From NCBI GenBank assembly GCA_946056135.1, contig CAMGIN010000009.1:1-46899 (forward strand): a stretch of 46,899 nt of DNA. Reading direction: 5' to 3'. Both the position numbers and the translations under genes were made by a program. The notes under the pieces were generated by a model. The model saw nothing but the letters and a program-made list of their open reading frames with translations. It ran no database searches and was not told the origin of the DNA. Origin of the DNA: an uncultured bacterium. Its GTDB lineage: Bacteria; Bacillota; Clostridia; Oscillospirales; Oscillospiraceae. Position 1 is the stretch's first letter. Every line of letters begins with the position of its first letter. This document shows positions 1-7,483 of the stretch, one piece after another.

Positions 1-69
1 GACCACTTTCGTCACGCCTTTTGCCTATTTTACTGTCTTACGAACAACGCCCGAAAGGGAGGTTCCTTG

Positions 70-1200
70 TTATAAGGTATGAAGAAAGGTCTCCATCCGG
101 TCCAAGCCTTTTTTCAGCTCCTCGTCACTGTAGCAGTAAGACAGACGGATGTAGTCATCGGAGCCGAAGCAGCTTCCGGGGACGGCGGCAACTTTACCCT
201 CCTGAATCATCCGGGTACAGAAAGTTGCGGAGTCCATGCCGAACTTGGCGATCCTGGGGAACACATAGAAGGCGCCCTGCGGCTCCGGGAAGTCCAGCCC
301 CATCCCCCGCAGCCGGGTGCAGACATAGCTCCGGCGTCCGGCATAAATCTCCCGCATAGGGGAAGGGTCAGTCCCCAGGGCAGTGACGGCAGCCTCCTGC
401 ACAAAGGTGGGTACCGCCGTGATCTCGGCAGCGCTTAATAGCAGCAGCCGGTCCATAACATACTCCGGGCAGGTCAGGTAGCCCACCCGCCAGCCGGTCA
501 TGGCGTAGGGTTTGGAAAAGCTCTGACACAGGATCAGCTGGTCCTGCAGCTCCGGGGCCAGACTCAAATCCGGACAGGGACCGCAATAGGAGAGCTGGCT
601 GTAGACATTGTCGCTGATGACAAAAATAGACTTGCCCAGCACCGCCTTCTTCACCGCCGCAAGGCTTTCCCGGGAAAAGACCACGCCGGTGGGATTGCAG
701 GGGGAATTCAAGACAATGGCCTTGGTCTTCGGCGTAATAGCGGCATTCAGCGTTTCCCTGGTGATCTGAAAATCTGTCTTGGTCACGTCCAGATGCACCG
801 TTTTGGCTCCGGCAATGGTGGCGATGGTCTCATACAGCCCAAAACCGGGAGTGGGGACAATGATCTCCTCTCCGGGATTCAGGATGCCGAAAAGGGCCGT
901 AAACAACGCCTGGCAGGCACCCACGGTAATCAGCACCTGGTCCGGCGCGGTCACATGTCCCCGGGCTGTCTCAAAAGACGCCACCGCTTCCCGCAATTTC
1001 TGGGTGCCCTGGTTGGGGGCATAGTGGGTCTTGTTCTCGTTCAATGCCGCCATGGCAGCGGCTTTGATGACCTCCGGCGTGTCCAGGTCCGGCTCGCCGA
1101 TGGTCAGCATGGCGCAGTCCGGGGTCTGCCGGGCCAGATTGGTATACACCCGGATGGCGCTGCGCTTTAGGGAAGATAAATTTTGATTCAATGGGATCAT
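70..1200 (-). CDS. patA: N-acetyl-LL-diaminopimelate aminotransferase (PatA-like, class I/II PLP aminotransferase)
   Basis: A 376-residue fold-type I PLP aminotransferase. The NPTG motif is at residues 169-172 and the PLP lysine is Lys230 in SFSKPYAMTGWRVGY; length and motifs fit the aspartate aminotransferase / PatA group. The ATG overlaps the stop of the upstream deacetylase gene by four bases (ATGA), so the two are translationally coupled. Together with that deacetylase and the divergent dapH it completes the acetylated branch of lysine/diaminopimelate synthesis, making N-acetyl-LL-diaminopimelate from N-acetyl-2-amino-6-oxopimelate with glutamate as amino donor. The substrate is inferred from context; the fold alone would allow a general aspartate aminotransferase. 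Bases 1-69 downstream show no further gene. Confidence 0.85.
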   Translation of the reverse strand: MIPLNQNLSSLKRSAIRVYTNLARQTPDCAMLTIGEPDLDTPEVIKAAAMAALNENKTHYAPNQGTQKLREAVASFETARGHVTAPDQVLITVGACQALFTALFGILNPGEEIIVPTPGFGLYETIATIAGAKTVHLDVTKTDFQITRETLNAAITPKTKAIVLNSPCNPTGVVFSRESLAAVKKAVLGKSIFVISDNVYSQLSYCGPCPDLSLAPELQDQLILCQSFSKPYAMTGWRVGYLTCPEYVMDRLLLLSAAEITAVPTFVQEAAVTALGTDPSPMREIYAGRRSYVCTRLRGMGLDFPEPQGAFYVFPRIAKFGMDSATFCTRMIQEGKVAAVPGSCFGSDDYIRLSYCYSDEELKKGLDRMETFLHTL

Positions 1201-2285
1201 AAAAAACGCTCCGCCAGACCCTCAAAGAAGTCCGCGCCTTTCAATAGAATGGATTCGTCAAAATCGAATGTATCTGCGTGGAGAGCTGGGGTATCGCCCA
1301 CGCCCAGGAAGAAGAACATACCGGGAAGCCGCCGCTGATACCAGGAGAAATCCTCCGCCGTCATGGAGGGCGCATCCAAGGGTGTGAAGGCCGCACACTT
1401 CCAAACGGCTTCGTATAAGTCCGGCGGATTCATGACCGCGGGATAACCGTCGTTCATATGGACATTCACCCTGCAGCCGTAGGTTTCTTCCAATTCCCTG
1501 CCGATGGCCCGCAGCCCGTTTTGGAGAGATTCAAACACATCATCCTGGAACGCCCGCAGAGAGCCCTCCAGATGGGTGTTGGCAGACAGCGCATTGCGGA
1601 CGGTGCCGCTTTGAAGCTTTCCGAATTTCAGAAGCCGGAAGATTCCATTCGGCAGTGCCCGCTCCATGGCACATGCTTTCTGATAGAATTCCACCCCGGC
1701 CATCAGTGCGTCGATCCCTTCGGCAGCTTTGGCAATGTGGGCAGATTTTCCGTAGATATCCACCGTGACCTCGCAGGAACGGGCCATCAGCTCGTTTTTC
1801 CGGCTGGCAATTTCCCCGGTGGGAAGTCCCGGCCACAGGTGCAGGCCGAAGATGGCTTTAACATGGTGCTGTTCAAACACGCCGGTTTCGCAAAGGTCTC
1901 TGGCGCCGCCTGTGGTCTCCTCCGCCGGCTGGAACACCAGCAGCACGTTGTGGGGCAGGTCCTTTTTTTCGTTCAGCCGCCGGGCCAGCTCCAGGAGGAT
2001 GGCCATATGCCCGTCGTGGCCGCAGGCGTGCATTCTGCCTTCGTGCCGGGAAGCGTACCCCGCTCCGGTACGCTCCGCAATGGGCAGGGCATCGGCATCC
2101 GCCCGGAACGCAATGGCATCAGACCTGCCAAAATCAAACCAGGCGCACAGAGCCCCCTCCATGGGAACGAACAATCGACAGCTCAGCCCTGTCAAAGCAT
2201 GATTCAGATACGCCATAGTCTCCGGCAGCTCCCGGTCCAGCTCCGGAATTCGGTGCAGCGCCCGACGGTCCTCGCAGATCTGCAT
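1197..2285 (-). CDS. dapL: N-acetyldiaminopimelate deacetylase (M20 amidohydrolase)
   Basis: A 362-residue M20/M40-type metal hydrolase. The metal-binding stretch HACGHDGH is at residues 86-93 and the catalytic glutamates are in QPAEE near residue 121, as in the N-acetyldiaminopimelate deacetylase / hippurate hydrolase group. The ATG at 2285 is chosen over upstream in-frame starts because GGGAGGG lies eight bases before it and the conserved protein begins there. It removes acetate from N-acetyl-LL-diaminopimelate. The partner genes (patA after it, dapH divergent) make this role more likely than indole-amino-acid or peptide hydrolysis. It is transcribed from a consensus sigma-A promoter at 2319-2347. 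Confidence 0.85.
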   Translation of the reverse strand: MQICEDRRALHRIPELDRELPETMAYLNHALTGLSCRLFVPMEGALCAWFDFGRSDAIAFRADADALPIAERTGAGYASRHEGRMHACGHDGHMAILLELARRLNEKKDLPHNVLLVFQPAEETTGGARDLCETGVFEQHHVKAIFGLHLWPGLPTGEIASRKNELMARSCEVTVDIYGKSAHIAKAAEGIDALMAGVEFYQKACAMERALPNGIFRLLKFGKLQSGTVRNALSANTHLEGSLRAFQDDVFESLQNGLRAIGRELEETYGCRVNVHMNDGYPAVMNPPDLYEAVWKCAAFTPLDAPSMTAEDFSWYQRRLPGMFFFLGVGDTPALHADTFDFDESILLKGADFFEGLAERFL

Positions 2286-2318
2286 AAACTTGCCCTCCCG
2301 TGTAAAAAATTCAGCCCC

Positions 2319-2347
2319 ATTATACTCGGAATTCTGCCCGGTGTCAA
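2319..2347 (-). promoter_or_regulatory. Sigma-A promoter of the dapL-patA operon
   Basis: Read on the minus strand, TTGACA (2342-2347) and TATAAT (2319-2324) are separated by exactly 17 bases, a perfect consensus promoter. The -10 box is 33 bases from the dapL start codon. Its -35 box lies eight bases from the -35 of the divergent dapH promoter. Confidence 0.9.
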
Positions 2348-2355
2348 TTTCCCGC

Positions 2356-2384
2356 TTGTGTTTCCGGCCAAAAGATGGTAGGAT
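2356..2384 (+). promoter_or_regulatory. Sigma-A promoter of dapH
   Basis: TTGTGT (2356-2361) and TAGGAT (2379-2384) have 17-base spacing and lie 34 bases before the dapH ATG. It is weaker than the divergent dapL promoter and back-to-back with it. Confidence 0.7.
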
Positions 2385-2418
2385 AGACAATCATAAAATC
2401 AACAAGGAGCGAACAGAA

Positions 2419-3111
2419 ATGAACGCACAGGACATCATAGAGTACATCCGCACCTCGGAAAAGAAGACCCCCGTGAAGGTCTACGTCTGGGAAAAGTCTC
2501 CGGTCTTCTTCCCCAACTGCCGGGAATTCCCCGCTGGAGAGGGCTGCAAAATCGTCTTCGGTGACTGGAAGGACGTGGCTCCCGTGCTGGAGGCCAACGA
2601 ATTTGACCATATCGAAATCGAAAACAACTGCCGCAATTCCGCCATTCCGATGCTGGACCTGAAGAATATTCCTGCCCGCATTGAGCCGGGTGCCATCATC
2701 CGGGAGCAGGTGGAGATCGGAAAAAACGCCGTCATCATGATGGGAGCCATTCTGAACATCGGCGCCGTGGTGGGCGAGGGCACCATGATCGACATGGGCG
2801 CTGTCCTGGGCGGCCGGGCCACCGTGGGCAAGAACTGCCATGTGGGCGCCGGGGCAGTGCTGGCCGGTGTCGTAGAGCCCGCCTCCGCTACCCCTGTCAT
2901 CGTGGAGGACAATGTACTCATCGGGGCAAACGCCGTGGTTATCGAAGGCTGCCGCATTGGGCATGACGCCGTGGTGGCCGCCGGAGCCATTGTGGTAGGC
3001 GATGTAGCCCCCAACACCGTGGTGGCCGGCTGTCCCGCCAAGGTCATCAAGATCAAGGACGAGAAGACCACCGGGAAGACCGCCCTGGTGGATGCCCTGC
3101 GGACCCTATAA
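2419..3111 (+). CDS. dapH: 2,3,4,5-tetrahydropyridine-2,6-dicarboxylate N-acetyltransferase
   Basis: A 230-residue protein with an N-terminal DapH-type domain (about residues 1-85) followed by a left-handed beta-helix built from hexapeptide repeats (I-G-x-x-x-x pattern, for example [20 protein letters not shown]). This is the architecture of DapH, which acetylates tetrahydrodipicolinate with acetyl-CoA, the first step of the acetyl-DAP route. The ATG at 2419 follows AAGGAGCG by eight bases; longer upstream readings would run through the promoter. It diverges from dapL-patA, the next enzymes of the same pathway, so all three dedicated steps are together. Trimeric, cytoplasmic. Confidence 0.92.
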   Translation: MNAQDIIEYIRTSEKKTPVKVYVWEKSPVFFPNCREFPAGEGCKIVFGDWKDVAPVLEANEFDHIEIENNCRNSAIPMLDLKNIPARIEPGAIIREQVEIGKNAVIMMGAILNIGAVVGEGTMIDMGAVLGGRATVGKNCHVGAGAVLAGVVEPASATPVIVEDNVLIGANAVVIEGCRIGHDAVVAAGAIVVGDVAPNTVVAGCPAKVIKIKDEKTTGKTALVDALRTL

Positions 3112-3197
3112 AGCTCCCATATCTGCACATTTTTCGTCCTCCGGAATACCATGGAATGAGCGGTGAAGCTCAATAAAAATCTTTCGGAGGTATTTTT

Positions 3198-3347
3198 ATG
3201 TGCAACAACAACGGTCTGTGCGGCTGCTTCGGCAACAACAACTGGTGGTGGATCATCATCCTGATCCTGCTGTTCTGCAACTGCTGCAACAATAACAACA
3301 ACTGGAACGGCTGCGGCTGCGACAACAACAACTGCGGCTGCTGCTAA
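3198..3347 (+). CDS. 49-residue Cys/Asn-rich single-span peptide of unknown function
   Basis: A short reading frame with a strong ribosome site (GGAGG at 3186-3190, seven bases before ATG) that ends just before a perfect terminator. The peptide is striking: an Asn/Cys/Gly head (MCNNNGLCGCFGNNN), a compact hydrophobic core WWWIIILILLF at residues 16-26, then an Asn/Cys/Gly tail with paired cysteines. Nine of 49 residues are Cys and 16 are Asn. It resembles in style the tiny glycine- or cysteine-rich one-helix proteins of spore formers (YjcZ-like), but I cannot assign it to a family. Likely membrane-associated, possibly metal-binding or disulfide-linked; that is inference. Confidence 0.7.
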   Translation: MCNNNGLCGCFGNNNWWWIIILILLFCNCCNNNNNWNGCGCDNNNCGCC

Positions 3348-3355
3348 ACAAAGAA

Positions 3356-3384
3356 ATGGCGCCCCACCGGGGCGCCATCTTTTT
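3356..3384 (+). terminator. Strong rho-independent terminator, probably bidirectional
   Basis: Perfect 10-bp stem (3356-3365 with 3369-3378) around a 3-base loop, followed on the plus strand by CTTTTT and on the minus strand by TTTCTTT. It ends the Cys/Asn-rich peptide gene and can also end the convergent upp-Nudix transcript. Confidence 0.92.
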
Positions 3385-3427
3385 ATTTGGTTCCGAAGCT
3401 CCGGTACCCCGTGTCGCCGAGGCCGGG
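3383..3427 (-). pseudogene. Vestigial 3' end of a second upp gene
   Basis: Read on the minus strand, these bases encode PGLGDTGYRSFGTK and a TAA stop, nearly identical to the true Upp C-terminus [14 protein letters not shown] at 3885-3929. Matching DNA spans about 49 bases (3379-3427 against 3881-3929) with about seven mismatches and includes the T-rich tract after the stop. No upstream upp coding sequence or start is present, so it is a remnant. It lies downstream of the Nudix gene, so that gene sits between two direct copies of the upp 3' end. Confidence 0.75.
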
Positions 3428-3457
3428 GGCGCTGCACCCACAGGGGCCCCGTGAGCA

Positions 3458-3868
3458 TCAACCCTGCCGGGCCAGAAAATCCCTGGCGGCGGTGAGCACC
3501 TGACGGTCCGATTCAAATGTCAGCGTCTCGACGGCCCGGTCAAAGGGCAGCCAGAAGATCTCCGCCACCTCGCTCTCCTGGGCGGCGGTGTCGGTGGACA
3601 GGGCCTGGGCCAGGAAGAAAACAACCTCCTTCAGGCAGCCCTCGTAGGGGCTGTATTCGATGGTCTCCCGAAAGCCGTCCACGAATGCTACGTTCAGGGC
3701 GGTCTCCTCCCGGATCTCCCGCCGGGCGGTCTCATGCTCGGTCTCCCGCCCCTCCACATGGCCCTTGCAGAGGGAGAAGTGGCCTTTCTGCATCTTTTCG
3801 ATCAGAAACAGCGGCCCGCCGTCCGTGACCGTGTAGATGATGGCTCCGCAGCTTTTTTCACGCAGCAT
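3458..3868 (-). CDS. Nudix hydrolase, Ap4A-hydrolase type
   Basis: A 136-residue Nudix protein. The Nudix box runs from Gly36 to Leu58 (GHVEGRE...REIREETAL) with all catalytic glutamates; the usual late Gly is Ala. The opening KSCGAIIY and KGHVEG are typical of bacterial asymmetric bis(5'-nucleosyl)-tetraphosphatases, so cleavage of Ap4A or a similar nucleotide is likely. The ATG at 3868 is preferred over an earlier in-frame one because GGAGAACGG precedes it. It starts 16 bases after the upp stop, so it is co-transcribed with upp. It is flanked by direct copies of the upp 3' end, hinting at insertion. Confidence 0.85.
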   Translation of the reverse strand: MLREKSCGAIIYTVTDGGPLFLIEKMQKGHFSLCKGHVEGRETEHETARREIREETALNVAFVDGFRETIEYSPYEGCLKEVVFFLAQALSTDTAAQESEVAEIFWLPFDRAVETLTFESDRQVLTAARDFLARQG

Positions 3869-3884
3869 CGTTCCGTTCTCCTTT

Positions 3885-4514
3885 TTATTTGGTTCCGAAA
3901 ATCCGGTCGCCTGCGTCGCCGAGACCGGGGACAATGTAAGCATGATCGTTCAGATGGGAATCCACTGCCGCCAGGTACACCTCCACATCGGGGTGGGCCT
4001 CCTGGACCGCCTTCACACCTTCGGGGCAGCCAATGATATTCATCATTACGATGTTCCGGCAGCCGTGCTGCTTCAGGAAATCGATAGCCGCAATGGCGCT
4101 GCCGCCGGTAGCCAGCATGGGATCTACCACAAAGACCACCCGGTTGCCCACGTCCTCAGGCAGTTTGCAGTAATACTCCACAGGCTTGTGGGTCTCGGGA
4201 TCCCGGTACAGGCCGATGTGGCCGATCTTGGCAGAGGGGATCAGGGACACCATGCTGTCCACCATACCCAGGCCCGCCCGAAGGATGGGAACGATGGCCA
4301 GCTTCTTGCCGGAGAGCATACGGCAGTGGGCGGTGGCCACGGGCGTCTCCACAGTCACTTCCTCCGTGGGCAGATTCCGGGTAGCCTCGTAGCACATCAA
4401 GCCAGCGATTTCGCCCACCAGTTCCCGGAATTCCTTAACAGGCGTCTCCTTGTTGCGCAGGATTGCCAGCTTGTGCTGGATCAGGGGATGATCGATTACG
4501 TGTACAGTTGCCAT
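3885..4514 (-). CDS. upp: Uracil phosphoribosyltransferase
   Basis: A 209-residue protein matching Upp along its full length. It shows the PRPP-binding loop [11 protein letters not shown] (about 130-140), the PILRAGLGM segment (77-84) and the C-terminal uracil-binding PGLGDAGDR. It converts uracil and PRPP to UMP in pyrimidine salvage. An ATG nine bases upstream (4523) is only one base from the GGAGA ribosome site, so the ATG at 4514 is the better start. The Nudix gene follows. A second, decayed copy of its 3' end lies at 3383-3427. Confidence 0.95.
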   Translation of the reverse strand: MATVHVIDHPLIQHKLAILRNKETPVKEFRELVGEIAGLMCYEATRNLPTEEVTVETPVATAHCRMLSGKKLAIVPILRAGLGMVDSMVSLIPSAKIGHIGLYRDPETHKPVEYYCKLPEDVGNRVVFVVDPMLATGGSAIAAIDFLKQHGCRNIVMMNIIGCPEGVKAVQEAHPDVEVYLAAVDSHLNDHAYIVPGLGDAGDRIFGTK

Positions 4515-4588
4515 GGAAGTCATTCTCCTTTATTCGTATTTGTTTTTTATTTACGTTGGAAGTGAAAAGCGATGGATGCTTTTCATTT

Positions 4589-5296
4589 TCAATTTCCCGC
4601 CTTCATTTTTTCCATCCGTTCCCGTTCCGCCTGGCTCAGGCGAAGATAGTTGGGGGTCAACGCATTGCCGTCTCCCGTCTGGCCGGCGGCAAGCTTTTGC
4701 TCCGCCAGCAGCGCCACGCCCACAGCCCGCTGATGCATCCGATGCTCCGGCGGCAGGATCAGGTTGGGAATTTCCGCGGACAGCGTGCGGTAGGCAAGCA
4801 CGCTGCCGTCGCCCACCAGGAAGATGGGTTCCTTCAGCATCTTCAGTTCTTCTGCCAGGTCCGCCAGCGCAATGGCCCGGTCCTCCCGGAGCCGCTCCCG
4901 CTTTCCCCGGTTTACATAAAACAAAGCATTATACACCTGGCTTCTCCGGGCATCCATGCAGGGGCAGACATAGCCCTGGTAGATTCCCAGCGTTTCCGCC
5001 ATGGCTTCCAGCGTGGACACACCATAGCAGGGCAGTTCCCCGCCCCAGGCAAAGCCCTTGGCCGCCGCCACGCCGATACGGACGCCGGTGAAGGAGCCGG
5101 GCCCCTCCGCCACAGCCACGGCGGTGACCTGGGAGACGGTCCTGCCGCACTGCTTCAGCAAATCCTCCGCCATAACAAGCAGCGTCTGGCTATGGGTCAG
5201 GCCGGTATTCTGGTAGCTCTCCCCCAGCAGCTTCCCGTCCTCGGTCAGGGCCACGGACGCAGCCTTGGCGCTGGTTTCAAAGGCTAAGATCAGCAA
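4589..5296 (-). CDS. tsaB: tRNA threonylcarbamoyladenosine biosynthesis protein TsaB
   Basis: A 235-residue member of the TsaB/YeaZ branch of the ASKHA fold. It opens with LLILAFETSAKAASVAL, contains GPGSFTGVRIGVAAAKG and has the usual short C-terminal lobe. TsaB is the non-catalytic partner of TsaD in forming t6A at position 37 of ANN-decoding tRNAs. The start is assigned to TTG at 5296: AAGGAGGGG sits eight bases before it and the conserved protein begins exactly there, whereas longer readings lack a ribosome site. It overlaps the 3' end of tsaE by 20 bases. TsaD is not in this window. Confidence 0.92.
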   Translation of the reverse strand: MLILAFETSAKAASVALTEDGKLLGESYQNTGLTHSQTLLVMAEDLLKQCGRTVSQVTAVAVAEGPGSFTGVRIGVAAAKGFAWGGELPCYGVSTLEAMAETLGIYQGYVCPCMDARRSQVYNALFYVNRGKRERLREDRAIALADLAEELKMLKEPIFLVGDGSVLAYRTLSAEIPNLILPPEHRMHQRAVGVALLAEQKLAAGQTGDGNALTPNYLRLSQAERERMEKMKAGN

Positions 5297-5714
5297 GGAA
5301 GTCCCCTCCTTCGATGGTAATGCGCCGGGCATCCTCCCCCAGCTTCTCCAGGGTTATCGTGACGGCATCCTCCATGGCTTCCGCCACGTTCTCGCTCCAT
5401 TCCACGGCGCAGACGCCCCCACGCTCCAGATAGTCCTCCCAGCCGATATCCCACAGGTCGTCAGCCGAGTTCAGGCGGTACATGTCGAAGTGGAACAGCG
5501 GCAGACGCCCGCCCAGATATTCGTTCACGATGGTGTAAGTAGGACTGGTGACAATGTCTTTGCAGCCCAGCCCTCTTGCCAGGCCCCGGGTAAAGGCGGT
5601 CTTCCCAGCCCCAAGCCCGCCCCGGTAGGCCAGAATGGTCCCCGGCGGCAGGCGCTTGCCCAGAGCCGCCCCCAGAGCCTCGGTTTCCTCCGGGGAATTG
5701 GTCAGAAATGTCAT
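5277..5714 (-). CDS. tsaE: tRNA threonylcarbamoyladenosine biosynthesis ATPase TsaE
   Basis: A 145-residue P-loop ATPase. The Walker A GGLGAGKT is at residues 32-39, followed by TRGLARGLG and SPTYTIVNEY, then FHFDMYRL, all hallmarks of TsaE (YjeE). It drives the t6A cycle with TsaB and TsaD. Two in-frame ATGs occur close together; 5714 is chosen because GAGG lies eight bases before it and only two before the other. Its stop lies inside tsaB, so TsaB synthesis is coupled. A RAYT element lies immediately upstream, so the promoter may lie in or beyond that element. Confidence 0.93.
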   Translation of the reverse strand: MTFLTNSPEETEALGAALGKRLPPGTILAYRGGLGAGKTAFTRGLARGLGCKDIVTSPTYTIVNEYLGGRLPLFHFDMYRLNSADDLWDIGWEDYLERGGVCAVEWSENVAEAMEDAVTITLEKLGEDARRITIEGGDFLADLSL

Positions 5715-5748
5715 AGTCATATCCTCATAAAATAGAATAGGAGTCGCC

Positions 5749-5777
5749 TTGTAGGGCGGGGTCATGACCCCGCCGAC
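5749..5777 (+). repeat. REP-like palindrome, left copy
   Basis: TTGTAG followed by a 20-bp perfect palindrome (5755-5774) and GAC. It lies about 35 bases upstream of the tsaE start and is the inverted partner of 6316-6344. Confidence 0.9.
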
Positions 5778-5807
5778 TGGGTTCGTTCTTCCCCAATATC
5801 GGTCTAT

Positions 5808-6278
5808 TCACACAGCAAAAAAACAGTCCTTTTTCCAATTAGCCGGATTGGCATCAATATAAAGCCATATCTGTTCATATTCCTTTTGGTCACGGACCAC
5901 ATGGTCGTGATAAGAAGTTTGCCACACCCTATGCCCTGGTTCCGTCAAATGAATCCGTCTGGAAACAAAAGATTTATATTGGCCAATCACAGTAGAAAGG
6001 TTTGTATCGCTCCCCTGCAACACAATGATCGCATGGACATGATTGGGCATAACCACATACTTGTCTACCTTAACCTTGGGGAAATGCTTTTCTATTTCCA
6101 AAAGCCCCTGTTCCGCAATTCTGCCACGCTGGTTCAAGTCTCCTGGTCTTCCAAAACGGCAAACCATATCCCTGGTGCAAATGGTGACAAAATAGTAATT
6201 TGGTGAAGCATAGTCATACTGCTTTAGCCTGGGATTTTTTCTGGAAGGAAATCTTTCCTGGTCATCTTGTGTCACCAC
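5808..6278 (-). CDS. REP-associated tyrosine transposase (RAYT, Y1 family)
   Basis: A Y1-family single-strand transposase of about 156 residues. It has the N-terminal FVTICT strand, the metal-binding HUH pair in MPNHVHAIIV, and a following helix with the candidate nucleophile Tyr in IGQYKSFVSRR, ending in the family-typical YIDANPANW. The reading frame is open to 6302, but only GTG or TTG starts are available; the GTG at 6278, twelve bases after GGGAGG, is the most plausible. It would cut and join single-stranded REP hairpins. Base composition is clearly lower in GC than the flanking tsaE and prfA. No defect is visible, so it may be active. Confidence 0.88.
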   Translation of the reverse strand: MVTQDDQERFPSRKNPRLKQYDYASPNYYFVTICTRDMVCRFGRPGDLNQRGRIAEQGLLEIEKHFPKVKVDKYVVMPNHVHAIIVLQGSDTNLSTVIGQYKSFVSRRIHLTEPGHRVWQTSYHDHVVRDQKEYEQIWLYIDANPANWKKDCFFAV

Positions 6279-6315
6279 TTTATCAACCACCCTCCCGCTC
6301 AAAATCGTTCAGCTG

Positions 6316-6344
6316 GTCGGCGGGGTCATGACCCCGCCCTACAA
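6316..6344 (-). repeat. REP-like palindrome, right copy
   Basis: Exact inverted copy of the 29 bases at 5749-5777, with the 20-bp palindrome at 6319-6338. It starts five bases beyond the prfA stop codon (downstream of prfA), between prfA and the transposase gene. Confidence 0.9.
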
Positions 6345-6348
6345 TGTG

Positions 6349-7407
6349 TCACTTTGCATTTTTTAACTTCTCCGCCTGGTCGGCGGTAGCCAGAGCGTTG
6401 ATGATTTCATCCAGGTCCCCGTCCATGACGGCGTCGATGCGGTACAGCGTCAGATTCACCCGGTGGTCGGTGACCCGGCCCTGGGGGAAATTGTAGGTGC
6501 GAATCCGCTCGTTGCGCATTCCGGTGCCCACCTGGCTGCGGCGCAGGCCGGTGACTTCGCTTTCCTTTCGCTCCTGCTCGATCTCGTAGAGCTTGCTGGC
6601 CAGCATCCGCATACACTTCTCCCGGTTCTGCACCTGGCTGCGCTCCTCCTGGCAGGCCACCACAATCCCTGTTGGCTTGTGGATCAGACGGACGGCAGAG
6701 GAAGTTTTGTTGATGTGCTGGCCTCCCGCGCCGCTGGCCCGGTACACCTGCATCTCGATGTCCGCAGGGTTAATCTGGACATCCACCTCTTCCATCTCCG
6801 GCAGCACCGCCACGGTGGCGGTAGAGGTGTGGACCCGGCCGCCGGACTCGGTCTCCGGCACCCGCTGGACCCGGTGAACGCCGGACTCATACTTCATCCG
6901 GGAGTAAGCCCCCCGGCCGTTGATAATGAAGTCCGCCTCCTTGACGCCCCCCAGCTCCGTCTCGTTGTAGTTCATCAGCTCGATGGTCCAGCCCATTTTG
7001 GCAGCGTACATGGAATACATGCGGAACAAGCTGTGGGCAAACAGGGCGCTTTCCTCACCGCCTACGCCGCCCCGGATCTCCACAATGACGCTTTTCTCAT
7101 CGTTGGGGTCCTTGGGCAGCAGCATGATCTGCAGCTGCTCAAACAGTGCTTCCTTCTGATTCTTTGCCTGGGCATAGGTCTCTTGGCAAAGCTCCTTCAT
7201 TTCGGGATCCGCCATCAGCTCCTGGGCGTCGGCCATGTCCTTCTGGGCCTGGCAGTACTGAGCGTAGGCCGTGACAATGGGCTCCAGGTCATTCTTCTCC
7301 CTCAGCAGCCTGGCCGCCTTCTTCGGATCGGCATAAAAATCCGGCTGCTCGGATTTGGCACAAAGCTCTTCGTATTTATTGCAGAGGGCTTGTAATTGAT
7401 TCAGCAT
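6349..7407 (-). CDS. prfA: Peptide chain release factor 1
   Basis: A 352-residue class I release factor. The GGQ catalytic motif is at 228-230 in SGAGGQHINKTSSAVR, and the codon-recognition loop holds ESGGRVHTSTATVAV, typical of RF1 (UAA/UAG) rather than RF2. Length is normal and no programmed frameshift is present, again as in RF1. The ATG at 7407 is chosen because the conserved N-terminus MLNQLQALCNKYEEL starts there and GGGAGCG precedes it; a longer reading runs into AT-rich intergenic DNA. rlmA lies just upstream in the same orientation (76-base gap). Confidence 0.95.
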   Translation of the reverse strand: MLNQLQALCNKYEELCAKSEQPDFYADPKKAARLLREKNDLEPIVTAYAQYCQAQKDMADAQELMADPEMKELCQETYAQAKNQKEALFEQLQIMLLPKDPNDEKSVIVEIRGGVGGEESALFAHSLFRMYSMYAAKMGWTIELMNYNETELGGVKEADFIINGRGAYSRMKYESGVHRVQRVPETESGGRVHTSTATVAVLPEMEEVDVQINPADIEMQVYRASGAGGQHINKTSSAVRLIHKPTGIVVACQEERSQVQNREKCMRMLASKLYEIEQERKESEVTGLRRSQVGTGMRNERIRTYNFPQGRVTDHRVNLTLYRIDAVMDGDLDEIINALATADQAEKLKNAK

Positions 7408-7483
7408 AGATCGCTCCCGAATTGTAAATTTACGATTATTTTCGACTTTTTTCCAGACATATATCCTTTTTTCAAAGGGTATG

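Larger units (their letters stand above)
5749..6344. mobile_element. RAYT transposase gene flanked by inverted GTAG-palindromes (REP-like element)
   Basis: Two 29-bp copies in opposite orientation bound the element: 5749-5777 and 6316-6344. Each holds a 20-bp perfect palindrome (5755-5774, 6319-6338) with GTAG directly at its foot, on the side facing away from the transposase gene. The copies are identical over all 29 bases. The enclosed gene encodes a Y1-type REP-associated transposase and is AT-richer than its neighbours. This matches the REP/RAYT arrangement of enterobacteria and pseudomonads, where the GTAG tetranucleotide and hairpin are the transposase substrate. Confidence 0.85.

Noticed and set aside
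2286-2418. Lysine riboswitch between dapL and dapH
   Set aside because: The gap is only 133 bases and is fully used by two divergent promoters; no L-box core.
7408-7483. Palindrome GTAAATTTAC upstream of prfA as an operator
   Set aside because: AT-rich 10-bp palindromes arise easily by chance and no clear promoter is placed next to it.
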